Source: Streptomyces sp. GESEQ-4 (GTDB lineage: Bacteria > Actinomycetota > Actinomycetes > Streptomycetales > Streptomycetaceae). Taken from it: DNA of 64,000 nucleotides. Each line of letters begins with the position of its first letter. The stretch's first letter is position 1. Position numbers and translations under genes: made by a program. The DNA lies in NCBI RefSeq assembly GCF_017948455.1, contig NZ_JAFFSU010000017.1, forward strand, positions 111,069 to 175,068. The letters are read 5' to 3'. Below, one piece after another: positions 8,178-16,525 of the stretch. Below the pieces are notes generated by a model. It saw only the letters and a program-made list of their open reading frames with translations. It did not search any database and was not told the DNA's origin.

Positions 8178-9158
8178 TCATGGCTCCAGTACGACCTTCC
8201 CGGTGGTCCCGCGGTTCTCCAGCGCGCGGTGCGCGGCGGTGGCCTCGGTGAGTGGGAAGCGCTGTACGGCCGGGGTGAGGCGGCCTTCGGCGGCCTCGGC
8301 GAGGGCGCGGAGTTCGAGGGTGTGTATGGGGTTGGGGCCGCCCGCCTTCTGCATCATCACGGGCCCGAGGACCTGCTCGGTCACGCCTTCGACGACGTAC
8401 GGGCTGCCGTCGTGAAGCCCCTCGCCGGACCAGCCGAAGACGAGGTGCTGTCCGCCGGGTCCGAGCAGGTCGACGGCCGCGCGGGCGGCGTCGCCGCCGA
8501 CTCCGTCGAAGACGACGGTGGCGGCGCGTCCCCCGAGGTAGGCGCGGACCTTGTCCGGCCAGGCGGGGTCCTTGTAGTCGACGGCGAGATCGGCGCCGTT
8601 CGCCTGCACGCGGGCGACCTTCTCCGGGCCGCCCGCGAGGCCGATCACGGTGGCGCCGGCGTTGCGGGCGTACTGCACGAGCAGGGTGCCGATGCCGCCG
8701 GCCGCCGCGGGGATCACGGCCACCGAGTCGGGGCCGAGCTCGGTGAACTGCAGGATCCCCATCGTCGTACGGCCCGTGCCGATCATGGCGACGGCCTGCG
8801 CGAAGTCCAGGCGCTCGGGGATCTCGTGGACGCGGTCGACGTCGGTGACGGCCAGTTCGGCGTAGCCACCCGGCGCGAAGCCGAGGTGGGCGACCACGCG
8901 CTTGCCGAGCCACAGCGCCGCGACACCCTCGCCGAGGGACTCGACGACACCGGCGACCTCGCGGCCGGGGATGGTGGGCAGGGGCGAGGCTTCGGGCGCG
9001 GGCCCTCGCATGCCCTCGCGCAGGGCGGTGTCGAGGAGGTGGACTCCGGCCGCTTTCACGGCGATACGGACCTGGCCCGGGCCCGGCAGCGGGTCCGGGA
9101 CCTCTTCGTAGGTGAGGTTCTCGGCCGGGCCGAAGGTGTGCAGGCGGATGGCGTGCAT
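8178..9158 (-). CDS. ecaB: quinone oxidoreductase, MDR family, SoxR-box controlled (EcaB-like)
   Basis: A 326-residue medium-chain dehydrogenase/reductase of the zinc-independent quinone reductase type. The NADPH motif AAAGGIG is at 151-157 with LVQYARNAGATVIGL after it, and the usual structural zinc cysteines are absent. It probably reduces quinones or other redox-cycling compounds with NADPH. A near-perfect SoxR box lies 77 bp upstream, inside the end of the neighbouring FAD gene, with TTGACC and AAGAGT spaced 19 bp, the long spacer used by MerR-family activators. S. coelicolor EcaB (SCO4266, recalled) is a SoxR target of this family at a similar place. The symbol is assigned by that analogy. 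Confidence 0.85.
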   Translation of the reverse strand: MHAIRLHTFGPAENLTYEEVPDPLPGPGQVRIAVKAAGVHLLDTALREGMRGPAPEASPLPTIPGREVAGVVESLGEGVAALWLGKRVVAHLGFAPGGYAELAVTDVDRVHEIPERLDFAQAVAMIGTGRTTMGILQFTELGPDSVAVIPAAAGGIGTLLVQYARNAGATVIGLAGGPEKVARVQANGADLAVDYKDPAWPDKVRAYLGGRAATVVFDGVGGDAARAAVDLLGPGGQHLVFGWSGEGLHDGSPYVVEGVTEQVLGPVMMQKAGGPNPIHTLELRALAEAAEGRLTPAVQRFPLTEATAAHRALENRGTTGKVVLEP

Positions 9159-9234
9159 GGCGCGCTCCTCGTGTGATCGCTCTGTGATCGACCCGTACGG
9201 CGATTCGATCGCTCTGTATGGCGCTCACTCTTCA

Positions 9235-9254
9235 ACCTCAAGCTTGCTTGAGGT
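9235..9254 (-). promoter_or_regulatory. SoxR operator/promoter for the quinone oxidoreductase
   Basis: Perfect 20-bp palindrome with arms ACCTCAAGC and GCTTGAGGT, matching the conserved SoxR half-site CCTCAAG. On the minus strand it sits between TTGACC and AAGAGT, 19 bp apart. It overlaps the last codons and stop of the FAD gene, so the 3' end of that coding sequence is constrained by the operator. Confidence 0.85.
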
Positions 9255-10401
9255 CAAGGGCGTTGTGTCGGCCGAGGGCCAGTGACACCGCGGTGAGCGC
9301 GCTGTTGAAGGAGACCTCGGACAGCACGCCCGGCGCGGCGACCTGGTCGCCCGCGAGATAGACGCCGGCCCCGCGGTCGACGGCCGGCCGGTCGCGCCAG
9401 CTGGTGCCGGGCAGGTCGACGGCGCCCGTACGGCCGTTCGCCACGGCCTCGCGCCGCCAGGTGACGCGCTCGCGCCAGCCCTCGAAGGCCATGTCGAGCA
9501 GCCGCTCGGCACGGGCGATCCCGTCGGCCCGTGACTCGTGCGGGGCGATCGGGATCTGCCCCTGGATGAGCTGCTCACCGGCCGGCGCCAGCGAACGGTC
9601 CTGCGCGGTGAACCGTTCCAGCCAGCCGGGGGAGTCCAGGTCGGAGACGACGAAGGCGTCCCCGCGCCGGGTCCGCACCGCGAGGTCGATCAGGGCCGTA
9701 CGCCCGCTCGTCCACGTCAGGGAGTCGTCCTTCAGCAGGCTGCGAGCGGAGTCGAGGGAGGTCGCGACGACGACGGGCGTGTCGGTCGGCAGGGTGTCGA
9801 CGCGGGACAGCGTCTCCATCCGCACACCCAGATTCCACGCCCGGGCGGCCATCCGGTCGATGAGCGTGGCCCAGCCGCCGCGCGGATAGTGCGCCTCCGG
9901 AGGCAGCTTCGTGGCACGCCGCAGCCGCTCCTGCACGAAGGCGGCCGACAGGCTGCCGGGGTCGTGATGGAAGAGCGCGACGGCGGAGTAGTGCGCGGCG
10001 GCACGGGCCCCCTCCTCACCCGCCTCCCGCTCGGCCCACGTCATGAAGTCGACGTCGACAGGCGCCTGTTGCGCGCTGCGGCGGAGCAGCTTGAGCATCG
10101 CGAACGGTGGGGTGCGGCGCAGCACGCCGTGGTGCTTCAGCCGCAGCCGGGCCGCCTCCAGGGGCGGGATCGGGGCGAGCGGCCCGATCAGGTCGCGCTG
10201 CCGGAGCCAGGCCCAGTGCGGGCCGCCGCTGTAGAGGGCGTGCGGGCCTTCGTTCGTCCGGTACGGCCCCTCCGCGGTCCGCGCCCGCCCGCCGAGGGTG
10301 TGATGCGCTTCGTGCATGGTGACCTTGGCGCCTGCCTCCGCGGCCGTGATGGCCGCGGTGAGTCCGGCGAAGCCGCCGCCGATGACGGTGATGCGGTGCA
10401 T
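9238..10401 (-). CDS. FAD-dependent oxidoreductase (phytoene desaturase/amine oxidase fold)
   Basis: A 387-residue flavoprotein. The N-terminal FAD motif is ITVIGGGFAGLTAAITAAEAG, followed by HEAHHTLGGRART, the second conserved glycine-rich contact of the phytoene desaturase/amine oxidase superfamily. The C-terminus GVYLAGDQVAAPGVLSEVSFNSAL is the FAD-closing motif. The substrate is not deducible. It is transcribed in the same direction as the quinone reductase, 79 bp upstream of it, and its stop codon lies inside the SoxR box, so read-through into the quinone reductase is possible. The ATG start is immediately at the FAD strand, as usual for the family. Confidence 0.82.
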   Translation of the reverse strand: MHRITVIGGGFAGLTAAITAAEAGAKVTMHEAHHTLGGRARTAEGPYRTNEGPHALYSGGPHWAWLRQRDLIGPLAPIPPLEAARLRLKHHGVLRRTPPFAMLKLLRRSAQQAPVDVDFMTWAEREAGEEGARAAAHYSAVALFHHDPGSLSAAFVQERLRRATKLPPEAHYPRGGWATLIDRMAARAWNLGVRMETLSRVDTLPTDTPVVVATSLDSARSLLKDDSLTWTSGRTALIDLAVRTRRGDAFVVSDLDSPGWLERFTAQDRSLAPAGEQLIQGQIPIAPHESRADGIARAERLLDMAFEGWRERVTWRREAVANGRTGAVDLPGTSWRDRPAVDRGAGVYLAGDQVAAPGVLSEVSFNSALTAVSLALGRHNALDLKQA

Positions 10402-10553
10402 GGCTGGGGGTCTCCCTCTGGTTGGGCTCCGGTTGGGTCGCCTTTCTGGGAGTACGACGGTCGGAGGGGGCCGGAACGTGACATGGCGGGCTGCGTGGGT
10501 GGGGTTTTCGCAGGTCAGGTGGATTGTCAGTGGTGGGGTGCAGCATGGGGGGT

Positions 10554-10586
10554 GGTACGGGCGCGGTACGGGTTCGGTACGGGCGG
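10554..10586 (+). repeat. three 11-bp direct repeats (GGTACGGG core)
   Basis: GGTACGGG followed by CGC, TTC and CGG at 10554, 10565 and 10576. They lie in the 214-bp gap between the FAD gene and the pentapeptide-repeat gene, 30 bp before its GTG. One turn of helix per unit suggests a regulator site, but no known motif matches. Nothing else was recognised in the gap. Confidence 0.6.
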
Positions 10587-10615
10587 TCTGGTGCGTGAGT
10601 GACGGGAGGCAGGGC

Positions 10616-11284
10616 GTGGCGAAGAAGGTCGGGGCCGTGAAGGGGGCGCGGCGGCCGGAGGTGCGGTTGCCGGCGCTGGAGCCGTTCGGGGACGGGGAGT
10701 TGGAGCCGGACGGGGATTACGACGGGCTGGAGTTCCGGGAGTCCGACCTCGCCGGGCAGGACGGCGGGGGCGCCCGTTTCATGGACTGCGCGCTGACGGG
10801 CTGCGCGCTGGACGAGACACGGCTGCACCACGCCCGCTTCCTCGACGCGGTCCTCACCGCCCCGCGGGGCGTCGGCACGAACCTCGCGGAGTCGACCCTG
10901 CGCGACGTCGAAGTGCTGGACGCCCGGCTCGGCGGAACCCAACTGCACGGCGCTGTCCTGGAACGCGTCGTCATCCGCGGCGGCAAGATCGACTACCTGA
11001 ACCTGCGCGCCGCCCGCCTCAGAGACGTCGTCTTCGAGAACTGCGTCCTGGTCGAACCCGACTTCGGCGGCGCTCGCCTGGAGCGCGTGGAGTTCCCCGG
11101 CTGCGTCCTCAAGGAGGCCGACTTCACCTCGGCGACGCTGCTGGACGTCGACCTGAGGGAAGCGGCGGAACTGGGCATCGCACGGGGGATCGGCCGACTG
11201 TCGGGGGCGGTGATCAGCACGGGCCAACTGCTGGATCTGGCGGGGGCGTTGGCGGGGGAGTTGGGGATTCGGGTGGAGGGGTGA
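10616..11284 (+). CDS. pentapeptide-repeat protein
   Basis: A 222-residue protein. Between about residues 38 and 185 it shows the A(D/N)LxX-type five-residue periodicity (DLAGQ, CALTG, CALDE, ARFLD, DFTSA, TLLDV), which folds as a right-handed quadrilateral helix. Some members of the family mimic DNA and protect gyrase, but nothing here points to that. GTG 10616 was chosen because GGGAGG lies 7 nt upstream; an in-frame GTG further upstream lacks such a site. Three 11-bp repeats precede the gene. Confidence 0.8.
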   Translation: MAKKVGAVKGARRPEVRLPALEPFGDGELEPDGDYDGLEFRESDLAGQDGGGARFMDCALTGCALDETRLHHARFLDAVLTAPRGVGTNLAESTLRDVEVLDARLGGTQLHGAVLERVVIRGGKIDYLNLRAARLRDVVFENCVLVEPDFGGARLERVEFPGCVLKEADFTSATLLDVDLREAAELGIARGIGRLSGAVISTGQLLDLAGALAGELGIRVEG

Positions 11285-11347
11285 CGGGGAGAGGGGCGCG
11301 GTACGGGGCGGACCCGGGGTAGGCACGCAGCCTCATACGATGGGCCG

Positions 11348-11914
11348 GTGCCCGACACCGTCGTACTCACCGCTGAAGCGACACCGTCGCTGCCCGCCCT
11401 CATCCTGCGCCCCTGGTGCGTCGACGACGTCCCCGCCCTGGTCGAGGCGGGCCGGGATCCCGCTTTGCGGCACTGGACGAGCCTCGCCGTGGAGAACGAG
11501 GCCGACGCGCTGAGGTGGGTGCGGGGTCAGGAGCGGGGATGGGCGGCCGGTGACCGGTTCGGCTTCGCGGTCCTGGAGACGCAACCCGGAGCAGATCAGC
11601 GGCAGTTGGTCGGCTATGTGGTGCTCAAGGACGTGACTCCGGGGAAGCCGTCGGCCGAGGTGGGCTACTGGACCGCGGCGCGTGCCCGTGGACGCGGAGT
11701 AGCGTCCCGGGCTCTGGAAGCCGTCACCGCGTGGGCCTTCGGGCACCTGGGTGCCGACCACCTCGTACGTCTGGAGCTCCTGCACCAGGCCGACAACCTG
11801 GCTTCGTGCCGGGTGGCGCACAAGAGCGGCTACGACTTCGACCGCCTCCTGCCCGCCGCGCCGCCGTCCTTCCCACTCGACGGTCATCTGCACTCACGGC
11901 GCAGGGGCGACTGA
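11348..11914 (+). CDS. GNAT family N-acetyltransferase (RimJ/RimL type)
   Basis: A 188-residue acetyltransferase. ILRPWCVDDVPALVEA is the typical opening of the RimJ-like group. EVGYWTAARARGRGVASRALEAV is motif A with the acetyl-CoA loop, and LELLHQADNLASCRVAHKSGYDFD corresponds to motif B. Acceptors in this group are protein N-termini or small amines; the substrate is unknown. TACGAT lies 6 nt before the GTG, arguing for a leaderless transcript starting at or next to the start codon. Confidence 0.85.
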   Translation: MPDTVVLTAEATPSLPALILRPWCVDDVPALVEAGRDPALRHWTSLAVENEADALRWVRGQERGWAAGDRFGFAVLETQPGADQRQLVGYVVLKDVTPGKPSAEVGYWTAARARGRGVASRALEAVTAWAFGHLGADHLVRLELLHQADNLASCRVAHKSGYDFDRLLPAAPPSFPLDGHLHSRRRGD

Positions 11915-11963
11915 GAGACGCTGCCCGCCGTGGCGGTAGAGCTGCGGCAATCGCCGCCGCGGC

Positions 11964-12464
11964 TCACCCCACCCGCGGGAACTTCGCCTGCAGGGTCCAG
12001 ATCGCCGGGTTCTCCGCCAGGTCGTCGTGCAGATCGCACAGGTCGGCGATCAGGTCGTGGAGGAAGTCCCGTGCCTCGCGCCGCAGCTCGGCGTGGGAGA
12101 AGCTCAGGGGCGGCTCCTCCGCCGGCATCCAGTCGGCCTCGATGTCCACCCACCCGAAGCGGCGCTCGAAGAACAGGCGGTCGGTGGACTCGGTGAAGTC
12201 GAGTTCCGCCCGCTGGGGGCGGGAGGCCCGGGAGCCGGCCGGATCCCGGTCGATCCGCTCGACGATGTCGCACAGCGCCCACGCGAAGTCGAGCACCGGC
12301 ACCCATCCCCAGGCTGTGGACAACTCCCGGTCCGCCTTGGTGTCGGCGAGATAGACGTCCCCGCAGAACAGATCGTGCCGCAGCGCCCGGACGTCCGCGC
12401 GCCGGTAGTCGGTCTGGGGCGGATCGGGGAAACGGGTGGAAAGGGCGTAGCCGATGTCGAGCAC
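11964..12464 (-). CDS. conserved hypothetical protein (Streptomyces family)
   Basis: A 166-residue soluble protein rich in Asp, Trp and Phe (DVYLADTKADRELSTAWGWVPVLDFAWALCDI; FFERRFGWVDIEADW). It looks like a small globular protein of a family common in Streptomyces that I cannot name with confidence. There is no signal peptide, transmembrane segment or known motif. The gene is divergent from the M1 peptidase with a 38-bp gap. GTG 12464 has no obvious ribosome binding site. Confidence 0.65.
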   Translation of the reverse strand: MLDIGYALSTRFPDPPQTDYRRADVRALRHDLFCGDVYLADTKADRELSTAWGWVPVLDFAWALCDIVERIDRDPAGSRASRPQRAELDFTESTDRLFFERRFGWVDIEADWMPAEEPPLSFSHAELRREARDFLHDLIADLCDLHDDLAENPAIWTLQAKFPRVG

Positions 12465-12502
12465 GTACGCGATGGTGTCACGGCCCGCCTAGGATCCTTG
12501 AC

Positions 12503-13912
12503 GTGTCCCGATCCGCACCCGTTGTCCCGACCTGCGCGCTTGCCCTGCTCGCCCTCGCGTCGACCGCATGCGGCGGTGGAGTCGTCGGCACCCCCGGCGG
12601 CTCGGGCCTCGGCGACCCGTACTTCCCGAAGGCGGGCAACGACGGCTACGACGTCACGCACTACGGCCTGACCCTCGACTACGTCCCCGAGAGGCAGCAC
12701 CTCACCGGCACCGCCGAGATCACGGCGACGGCCACCCAGGACCTCTCCGCCCTCAACCTCGATCTCAAGGGCCTGGACGTCGAATCCGTCACCGTGGACA
12801 CCGAGCCCGCCCGCTGGAACCGCACCGGCCAGGAACTGACCGTCCGCCCGCGCCACGACCTGGACGACCAGGACACCTTCCGCATCACCGTCCGTTACTC
12901 CGGCACCCCCGAGACGATCACCGACCCGGACGGCTCGGAGGAGGGCTGGCTGCCCACCGAGGACGGCGCCCTGGCGCTTGGCGAACCGACGGGCTCCATG
13001 GCCTGGTTCCCCGGCAATCACCACCCGTCCGACAAGGCGGCGTACGACATCGAAGTCACCGTGCCGAAGGGGCTGCACGCCGTCTCCAACGGGGAGCTGA
13101 CCAACGAGACGACCCGGGACGGCCGTACGACCTTCACCTGGCACACCGCCGAGCCCGTGCCGAGCCACGCCGCCACGCTCGCCGTCGGCCGCTACGACAT
13201 CAGCCGCACCACCGTCGCGGACGACCTGCCGGCGTACACGGCCGTGGACCCCCGCCAGACCAAGGCGAGCCGGGAGGTGCTGGGGCAGCTCCCCGAGATC
13301 ATGGAGTGGGCCGAGAACAGCTTCGGCCCGTACCCCTTCTCCTCCACCGGGGCGATCATCGAGCGCGAGGACGACATCGGCTACGCCCTGGAGACCCAGA
13401 ACCGGCCCGTCTTCCCCGGCGCCCCCGACACGGAACTCCTCGTCCACGAACTCGCCCACCAGTGGTACGGCGACTCCGTCTCCCCGAAGACCTGGCGGGA
13501 CATGTGGCTCAACGAGGGCTTCGCGACCTACGCCGAGTGGCTGTGGCAGGAGGACCACGACGGCGAGACCGCCCAGCAGATCTTCGACCAGCTCTACGCG
13601 GGCGACTACTACGACGACCCCGAGGACAACGAGGCGATCTGGGCCTTCCCGCCCGGCAAGCCGACCGACGCCGCGCACATCTCCGACCCCCCTGTCTACG
13701 TACGCGGCGCGATGGTCCTCCACAAGATCCGGGAGACGGTCGGCGACGACACGTTCTACGAGATCATCCAGGGCTGGGCCGCCACCCACCGCCACGGCAA
13801 CGCGGACACCGACGACTTCACGGCGTACGTCGAGCGGCAGGCCCCGGACCAGGACTTCACGCCGGTCTGGGAGGAGTGGCTGTACGGCGAGGGCAGGCCG
13901 GACCAGCCCTGA
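12503..13912 (+). CDS. M1 family zinc metallopeptidase, lipoprotein
   Basis: A 469-residue gluzincin aminopeptidase. The N-terminus is a lipoprotein signal with lipobox LASTAC, so the enzyme is probably attached to the outer face of the membrane. An N-terminal beta domain (YDVTHYGLTLDYVPE) is followed by the catalytic domain. Zinc ligands are H315 and H319 in HELAHQW, with Glu in NEGFATYAEW. The exopeptidase motif GAMEN is replaced by ALETQ (GYALETQNRP), as in other short bacterial M1 enzymes, and the C-terminal helical domain of long forms is absent. TAGGAT lies 7 nt before the GTG start, indicating a leaderless mRNA. Confidence 0.9.
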   Translation: MSRSAPVVPTCALALLALASTACGGGVVGTPGGSGLGDPYFPKAGNDGYDVTHYGLTLDYVPERQHLTGTAEITATATQDLSALNLDLKGLDVESVTVDTEPARWNRTGQELTVRPRHDLDDQDTFRITVRYSGTPETITDPDGSEEGWLPTEDGALALGEPTGSMAWFPGNHHPSDKAAYDIEVTVPKGLHAVSNGELTNETTRDGRTTFTWHTAEPVPSHAATLAVGRYDISRTTVADDLPAYTAVDPRQTKASREVLGQLPEIMEWAENSFGPYPFSSTGAIIEREDDIGYALETQNRPVFPGAPDTELLVHELAHQWYGDSVSPKTWRDMWLNEGFATYAEWLWQEDHDGETAQQIFDQLYAGDYYDDPEDNEAIWAFPPGKPTDAAHISDPPVYVRGAMVLHKIRETVGDDTFYEIIQGWAATHRHGNADTDDFTAYVERQAPDQDFTPVWEEWLYGEGRPDQP

Positions 13913-13971
13913 CGTCATACGATGGGAATCTCCCGTAAACAGTGACAAAAGGGTGCGGAGGGGTGCTGCAC

Positions 13972-14994
13972 GTGCGATCCATCTGGAACGGCGCCATCTC
14001 GTTCGGCCTGGTCAGCATCCCGATCAAGCTGGTGAACGCCACCGAGAGCCACTCGATCTCCTTCCGCCAGATCCATACGGAGGACGGCGGCCGTATCCGC
14101 TACCGCAAGGTCTGCGAACTGGAGGACCGCGAGGTCACGCAGGGGGAGATCGGCAAGGCGTACGAGGACGCGGACGGCTCGCTCATCCCGATCACCGACG
14201 AGGACCTGTCCCACCTCCCGCTCCCCACCGCCAAGACGATCGAGATCGTGGCGTTCGTGCCGAACGACCGGATCGACCCGCTCCAGATGGACGCCGCGTA
14301 CTACCTCGCGGCCAGCGGCGCCCCGGCCGCCAAGCCGTACACGCTGCTGCGCGAGGCACTCAAACGGAGCAACAAGGTCGCCATCGCGAAATTCGCCCTG
14401 CGCGGGCGGGAGCGGCTGGGCATGCTGCGGGTGGTCGACGACGCGATCGCCATGCACGGGCTGCTGTGGCCGGACGAGGTCCGCGCCCCAGAGGGCGTCG
14501 CCCCGGACACCGGAGTCACGGTCCGCGACAAGGAGCTGGACCTCGCGGACGCCCTGATGGACACCCTCGGCGAGGTCGAGCTCGAGGATCTGCACGACGA
14601 GTACCGCGAGGCCGTCGAGGAGGTCATCGCCGCGAAGGCCGCCGGCGAGGCGCCGCCCGAGGCCCCCGAGCCCGCGAAGGGCGGCAAGGTCCTGGACCTC
14701 ATGGCCGCCCTGGAGAAGAGCGTCCGGGACGCGAAGGAGTCCCGCGGCGAGGCGCCGGAAGAGGAACCCGCCCAGGTCAAACGCCTCCCGTCCCGCAAAA
14801 CCGCCCGCGCCGCCCCCAAACAGCCGGCCGGCAAGAAGTCGACGGCGGCCAAGAAGACGGCCGCGAAGAAGACAGCCTCCGCGAAGAAGACGACGGCCAA
14901 GTCGGCGCAGGGGGCGAAGAAGTCGACGGCTGCGAAGAGTACGGCAAAGAAAACGCAGGCCAAGAAGACGACGCCCCGAAAGCGAACGGCCTGA
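13972..14994 (+). CDS. ku: Ku protein for non-homologous end joining
   Basis: A 340-residue bacterial Ku. The conserved start is MRSIWNGAISFGLVSIPIKL, followed by the beta-barrel and bridge that encircle DNA ends, with RYRKVCELEDREV and LADALMDTLGEVELEDLHDEY. After about residue 255 comes a long Lys/Ala-rich tail (repeats like KKTAAKKT), the basic extension seen in actinomycete Ku that adds DNA binding. It normally works with a LigD-type ligase, which is not in this window. GTG 13972 was chosen at the conserved MRSIW; GGAGG lies 10 nt upstream. The alternative GTG at 13963 is too close to that site. Confidence 0.92.
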   Translation: MRSIWNGAISFGLVSIPIKLVNATESHSISFRQIHTEDGGRIRYRKVCELEDREVTQGEIGKAYEDADGSLIPITDEDLSHLPLPTAKTIEIVAFVPNDRIDPLQMDAAYYLAASGAPAAKPYTLLREALKRSNKVAIAKFALRGRERLGMLRVVDDAIAMHGLLWPDEVRAPEGVAPDTGVTVRDKELDLADALMDTLGEVELEDLHDEYREAVEEVIAAKAAGEAPPEAPEPAKGGKVLDLMAALEKSVRDAKESRGEAPEEEPAQVKRLPSRKTARAAPKQPAGKKSTAAKKTAAKKTASAKKTTAKSAQGAKKSTAAKSTAKKTQAKKTTPRKRTA

Positions 14995-15045
14995 GCGGAG
15001 CGGTCCTTGAGGGACGTACGGCAGTGCTGTCCGCGCGCTTATGGT

Positions 15046-15064
15046 GTAAGACAGCTTGTCTTAC
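15046..15064. promoter_or_regulatory. operator of the toxin-antitoxin pair
   Basis: GTAAGACA-GCT-TGTCTTAC, an inverted repeat with 8-bp perfect arms, 9 bp before the antitoxin ATG. Ribbon-helix-helix antitoxins autoregulate through such palindromes. Confidence 0.75.
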
Positions 15065-15073
15065 GCTACTGGC

Positions 15074-15307
15074 ATGGCAGACACCATCACCATCCGCAGC
15101 GACTCCGAGACCGAGCATGCCTTGGACGTCCTCACCCGCGACGGCAGCTCGCGCTCGGCCGCCATCCGGCAGGCCGTGCTGGAAGCCGCTCTGCGAAAGG
15201 AGCGCGCCGTGGCCCTGCGGCGAGCGGTGCTGCGCATGCCCATAGGGGAGCCGGATGGGATCGATATCGGGGAGGAGATCGCGCGCGGCCGTGAAGGAGA
15301 GCGCTGA
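15074..15307 (+). CDS. antitoxin of type II toxin-antitoxin pair (ribbon-helix-helix)
   Basis: A 77-residue protein beginning MADTITIRSDSETEHALDVL, a beta strand followed by helices, as in MetJ/Arc-type antitoxins (helix with SSRSAAIRQAVLEAAL). The charged C-terminus (IGEEIARGREGER) would bind and neutralise the toxin. The ATG at 15074 follows the palindromic operator. Its stop overlaps the toxin start (TGATG), so translation is coupled. The pair belongs to the VapBC type. Confidence 0.8.
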   Translation: MADTITIRSDSETEHALDVLTRDGSSRSAAIRQAVLEAALRKERAVALRRAVLRMPIGEPDGIDIGEEIARGREGER

Positions 15308-15699
15308 TGATCTACCTCGACTCGGCCGCGGTCGTGAAGCTGGCCCATGCGGAGAGCGAGTCGCAGGCGTTGCGCGACTGGCTCGATGAGCGGGCGGAGA
15401 CCGGGTGGACGAGCTCGGTTCTCCTGGAGATCGAGGCATCGCGGGCGCTGGCTAGCTACGCCCCGGATGCGATCGCCCGGCTGCATCCTGTCCTCGATCT
15501 GATCGAGTTGGTGGATCTCGATGCCGGAATCCGCATCCTGGCCCAGACCGTCAAGCCCGTGACTGTACGCAGCCTCGACGCCATTCATCTGGCGACAGCC
15601 CTGCGCATCCGCTCACGGCTGACGTCCTTCGTGACCTATGACAAGCGGCTGGCCGAGGCGGCGCGGGACGCGGGAATCCCCGTCGACGCGCCCACCTGA
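15307..15699 (+). CDS. PIN-domain toxin (VapC-like ribonuclease)
   Basis: A 130-residue PIN domain. MIYLDSAAVVKL carries the first acidic metal ligand, LEIEASRAL the Glu, SLDAIHLATAL the third acid, and FVTYDKRLAEAA the fourth. This is a complete Mg-dependent ribonuclease site. In the family the targets are tRNAs or rRNA; the target here is not known. It is coupled to the antitoxin by a 1-nt overlap, and a strong bidirectional hairpin follows at 15725. Confidence 0.87.
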   Translation: MIYLDSAAVVKLAHAESESQALRDWLDERAETGWTSSVLLEIEASRALASYAPDAIARLHPVLDLIELVDLDAGIRILAQTVKPVTVRSLDAIHLATALRIRSRLTSFVTYDKRLAEAARDAGIPVDAPT

Positions 15700-15724
15700 G
15701 GCTCACGCGTGCGGAGCAGAAGAA

Positions 15725-15757
15725 CGGGCCCCGCACGGAACGTCGTGCCGGGGCCCG
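15725..15757. terminator. bidirectional hairpin terminator between toxin and terD
   Basis: CGGGCCCCGCACG at 15725-15737 pairs with CGTGC-CGGGGCCCG at 15744-15757 (one bulged C) around a 6-nt loop. It lies between two convergent genes and can serve both. Confidence 0.8.
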
Positions 15758-15778
15758 TCTCGACTGCCTTGCCGAACC

Positions 15779-16354
15779 TCAGACGTTCACGCCGAAGTCC
15801 TGGGCGATGCCGACCAGGCCCGAGGCGTAGCCCTGGCCGACGGCGCGGAACTTCCACTCCGCGCCGTTGCGGTAGAGCTCGCCGAAGACCATGGCCGTCT
15901 CGGTGGCCGCGTCCTCCGAGAGGTCGTAGCGGGCGATCTCGGCGCCGCCGGCCTCGTTGAGGATGCGGATGTAGGCGTTGCGCACCTGGCCGAAGTTCTG
16001 CGTGCGGTTCTCGGCGTCGTAGATGGACACCGGGAAGACGATCTTCTCGATGTCGGCCGGGAGGGCCGCCAGGTTGACCTTGATCGCCTCGTCGTCGCCC
16101 GCGCCCTCACCCGTGCGGTTGTCGCCGGTGTGGACGATGGTGTTGTCCGGCGTCTGCTTGTTGTTGAAGAAGATGAAGTGGGCGTCGGAGTACACCTTGC
16201 CCTGCGGGTTGACCGCGATCGCCGAGGCGTCGAGGTCGAAGTCCGTGCCGGTGGTGGTGCGGACGTCCCAGCCGAGGCCCACGGTGACGGCGGTCAGGCC
16301 CGGAGCCTCCTTGGTGAGCGAGACGTTGCCACCCTTGGACAGGCTTACAGCCAT
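15779..16354 (-). CDS. terD: TerD family protein
   Basis: A 191-residue protein with the full TerD pattern: MAVSLSKGGNVSLTKEAPGL at the start, FDLDASAIAV, SDAHFIFFNN, HTGDNRTGEGAGDDE (calcium-binding acidic loops), and a C-terminal FGELYRNGAEWKFRAVGQGY. TerD proteins bind calcium and belong to stress and tellurite-resistance associated complexes; Streptomyces has many paralogues. ATG at 16354 is preceded by GGGA. It stands alone here, without other ter genes, so a specific role cannot be deduced. Confidence 0.92.
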   Translation of the reverse strand: MAVSLSKGGNVSLTKEAPGLTAVTVGLGWDVRTTTGTDFDLDASAIAVNPQGKVYSDAHFIFFNNKQTPDNTIVHTGDNRTGEGAGDDEAIKVNLAALPADIEKIVFPVSIYDAENRTQNFGQVRNAYIRILNEAGGAEIARYDLSEDAATETAMVFGELYRNGAEWKFRAVGQGYASGLVGIAQDFGVNV

Positions 16355-16525
16355 TGTTGGGAGTCCCTTCCCTCGTTTACGTACGGCAAGAACGCTACAG
16401 CTACCCCTACCAACGCCGGGAGCGTACGCGAGGTTCCAGGTGGCTTTACTTTCTTTACCTGGGATGGCCGGAACGCTCCGGATATTCGGGTGACGTGGAC
16501 CGGACAGAGCGGCGACCATGGAGCC

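Noticed and set aside
9175..9217. 11-bp direct repeat GATCGCTCTGT (9175 and 9207) upstream of the quinone reductase
   Set aside because: Only two copies, 32 bp apart and not palindromic; the SoxR box explains regulation better.
12104..13948. Long open frame of 614 codons on the minus strand opposite the M1 peptidase
   Set aside because: It is antisense to a clear peptidase, its composition is Arg/Val/Gly-biased, and it shows no family motifs; the usual high-G+C shadow.
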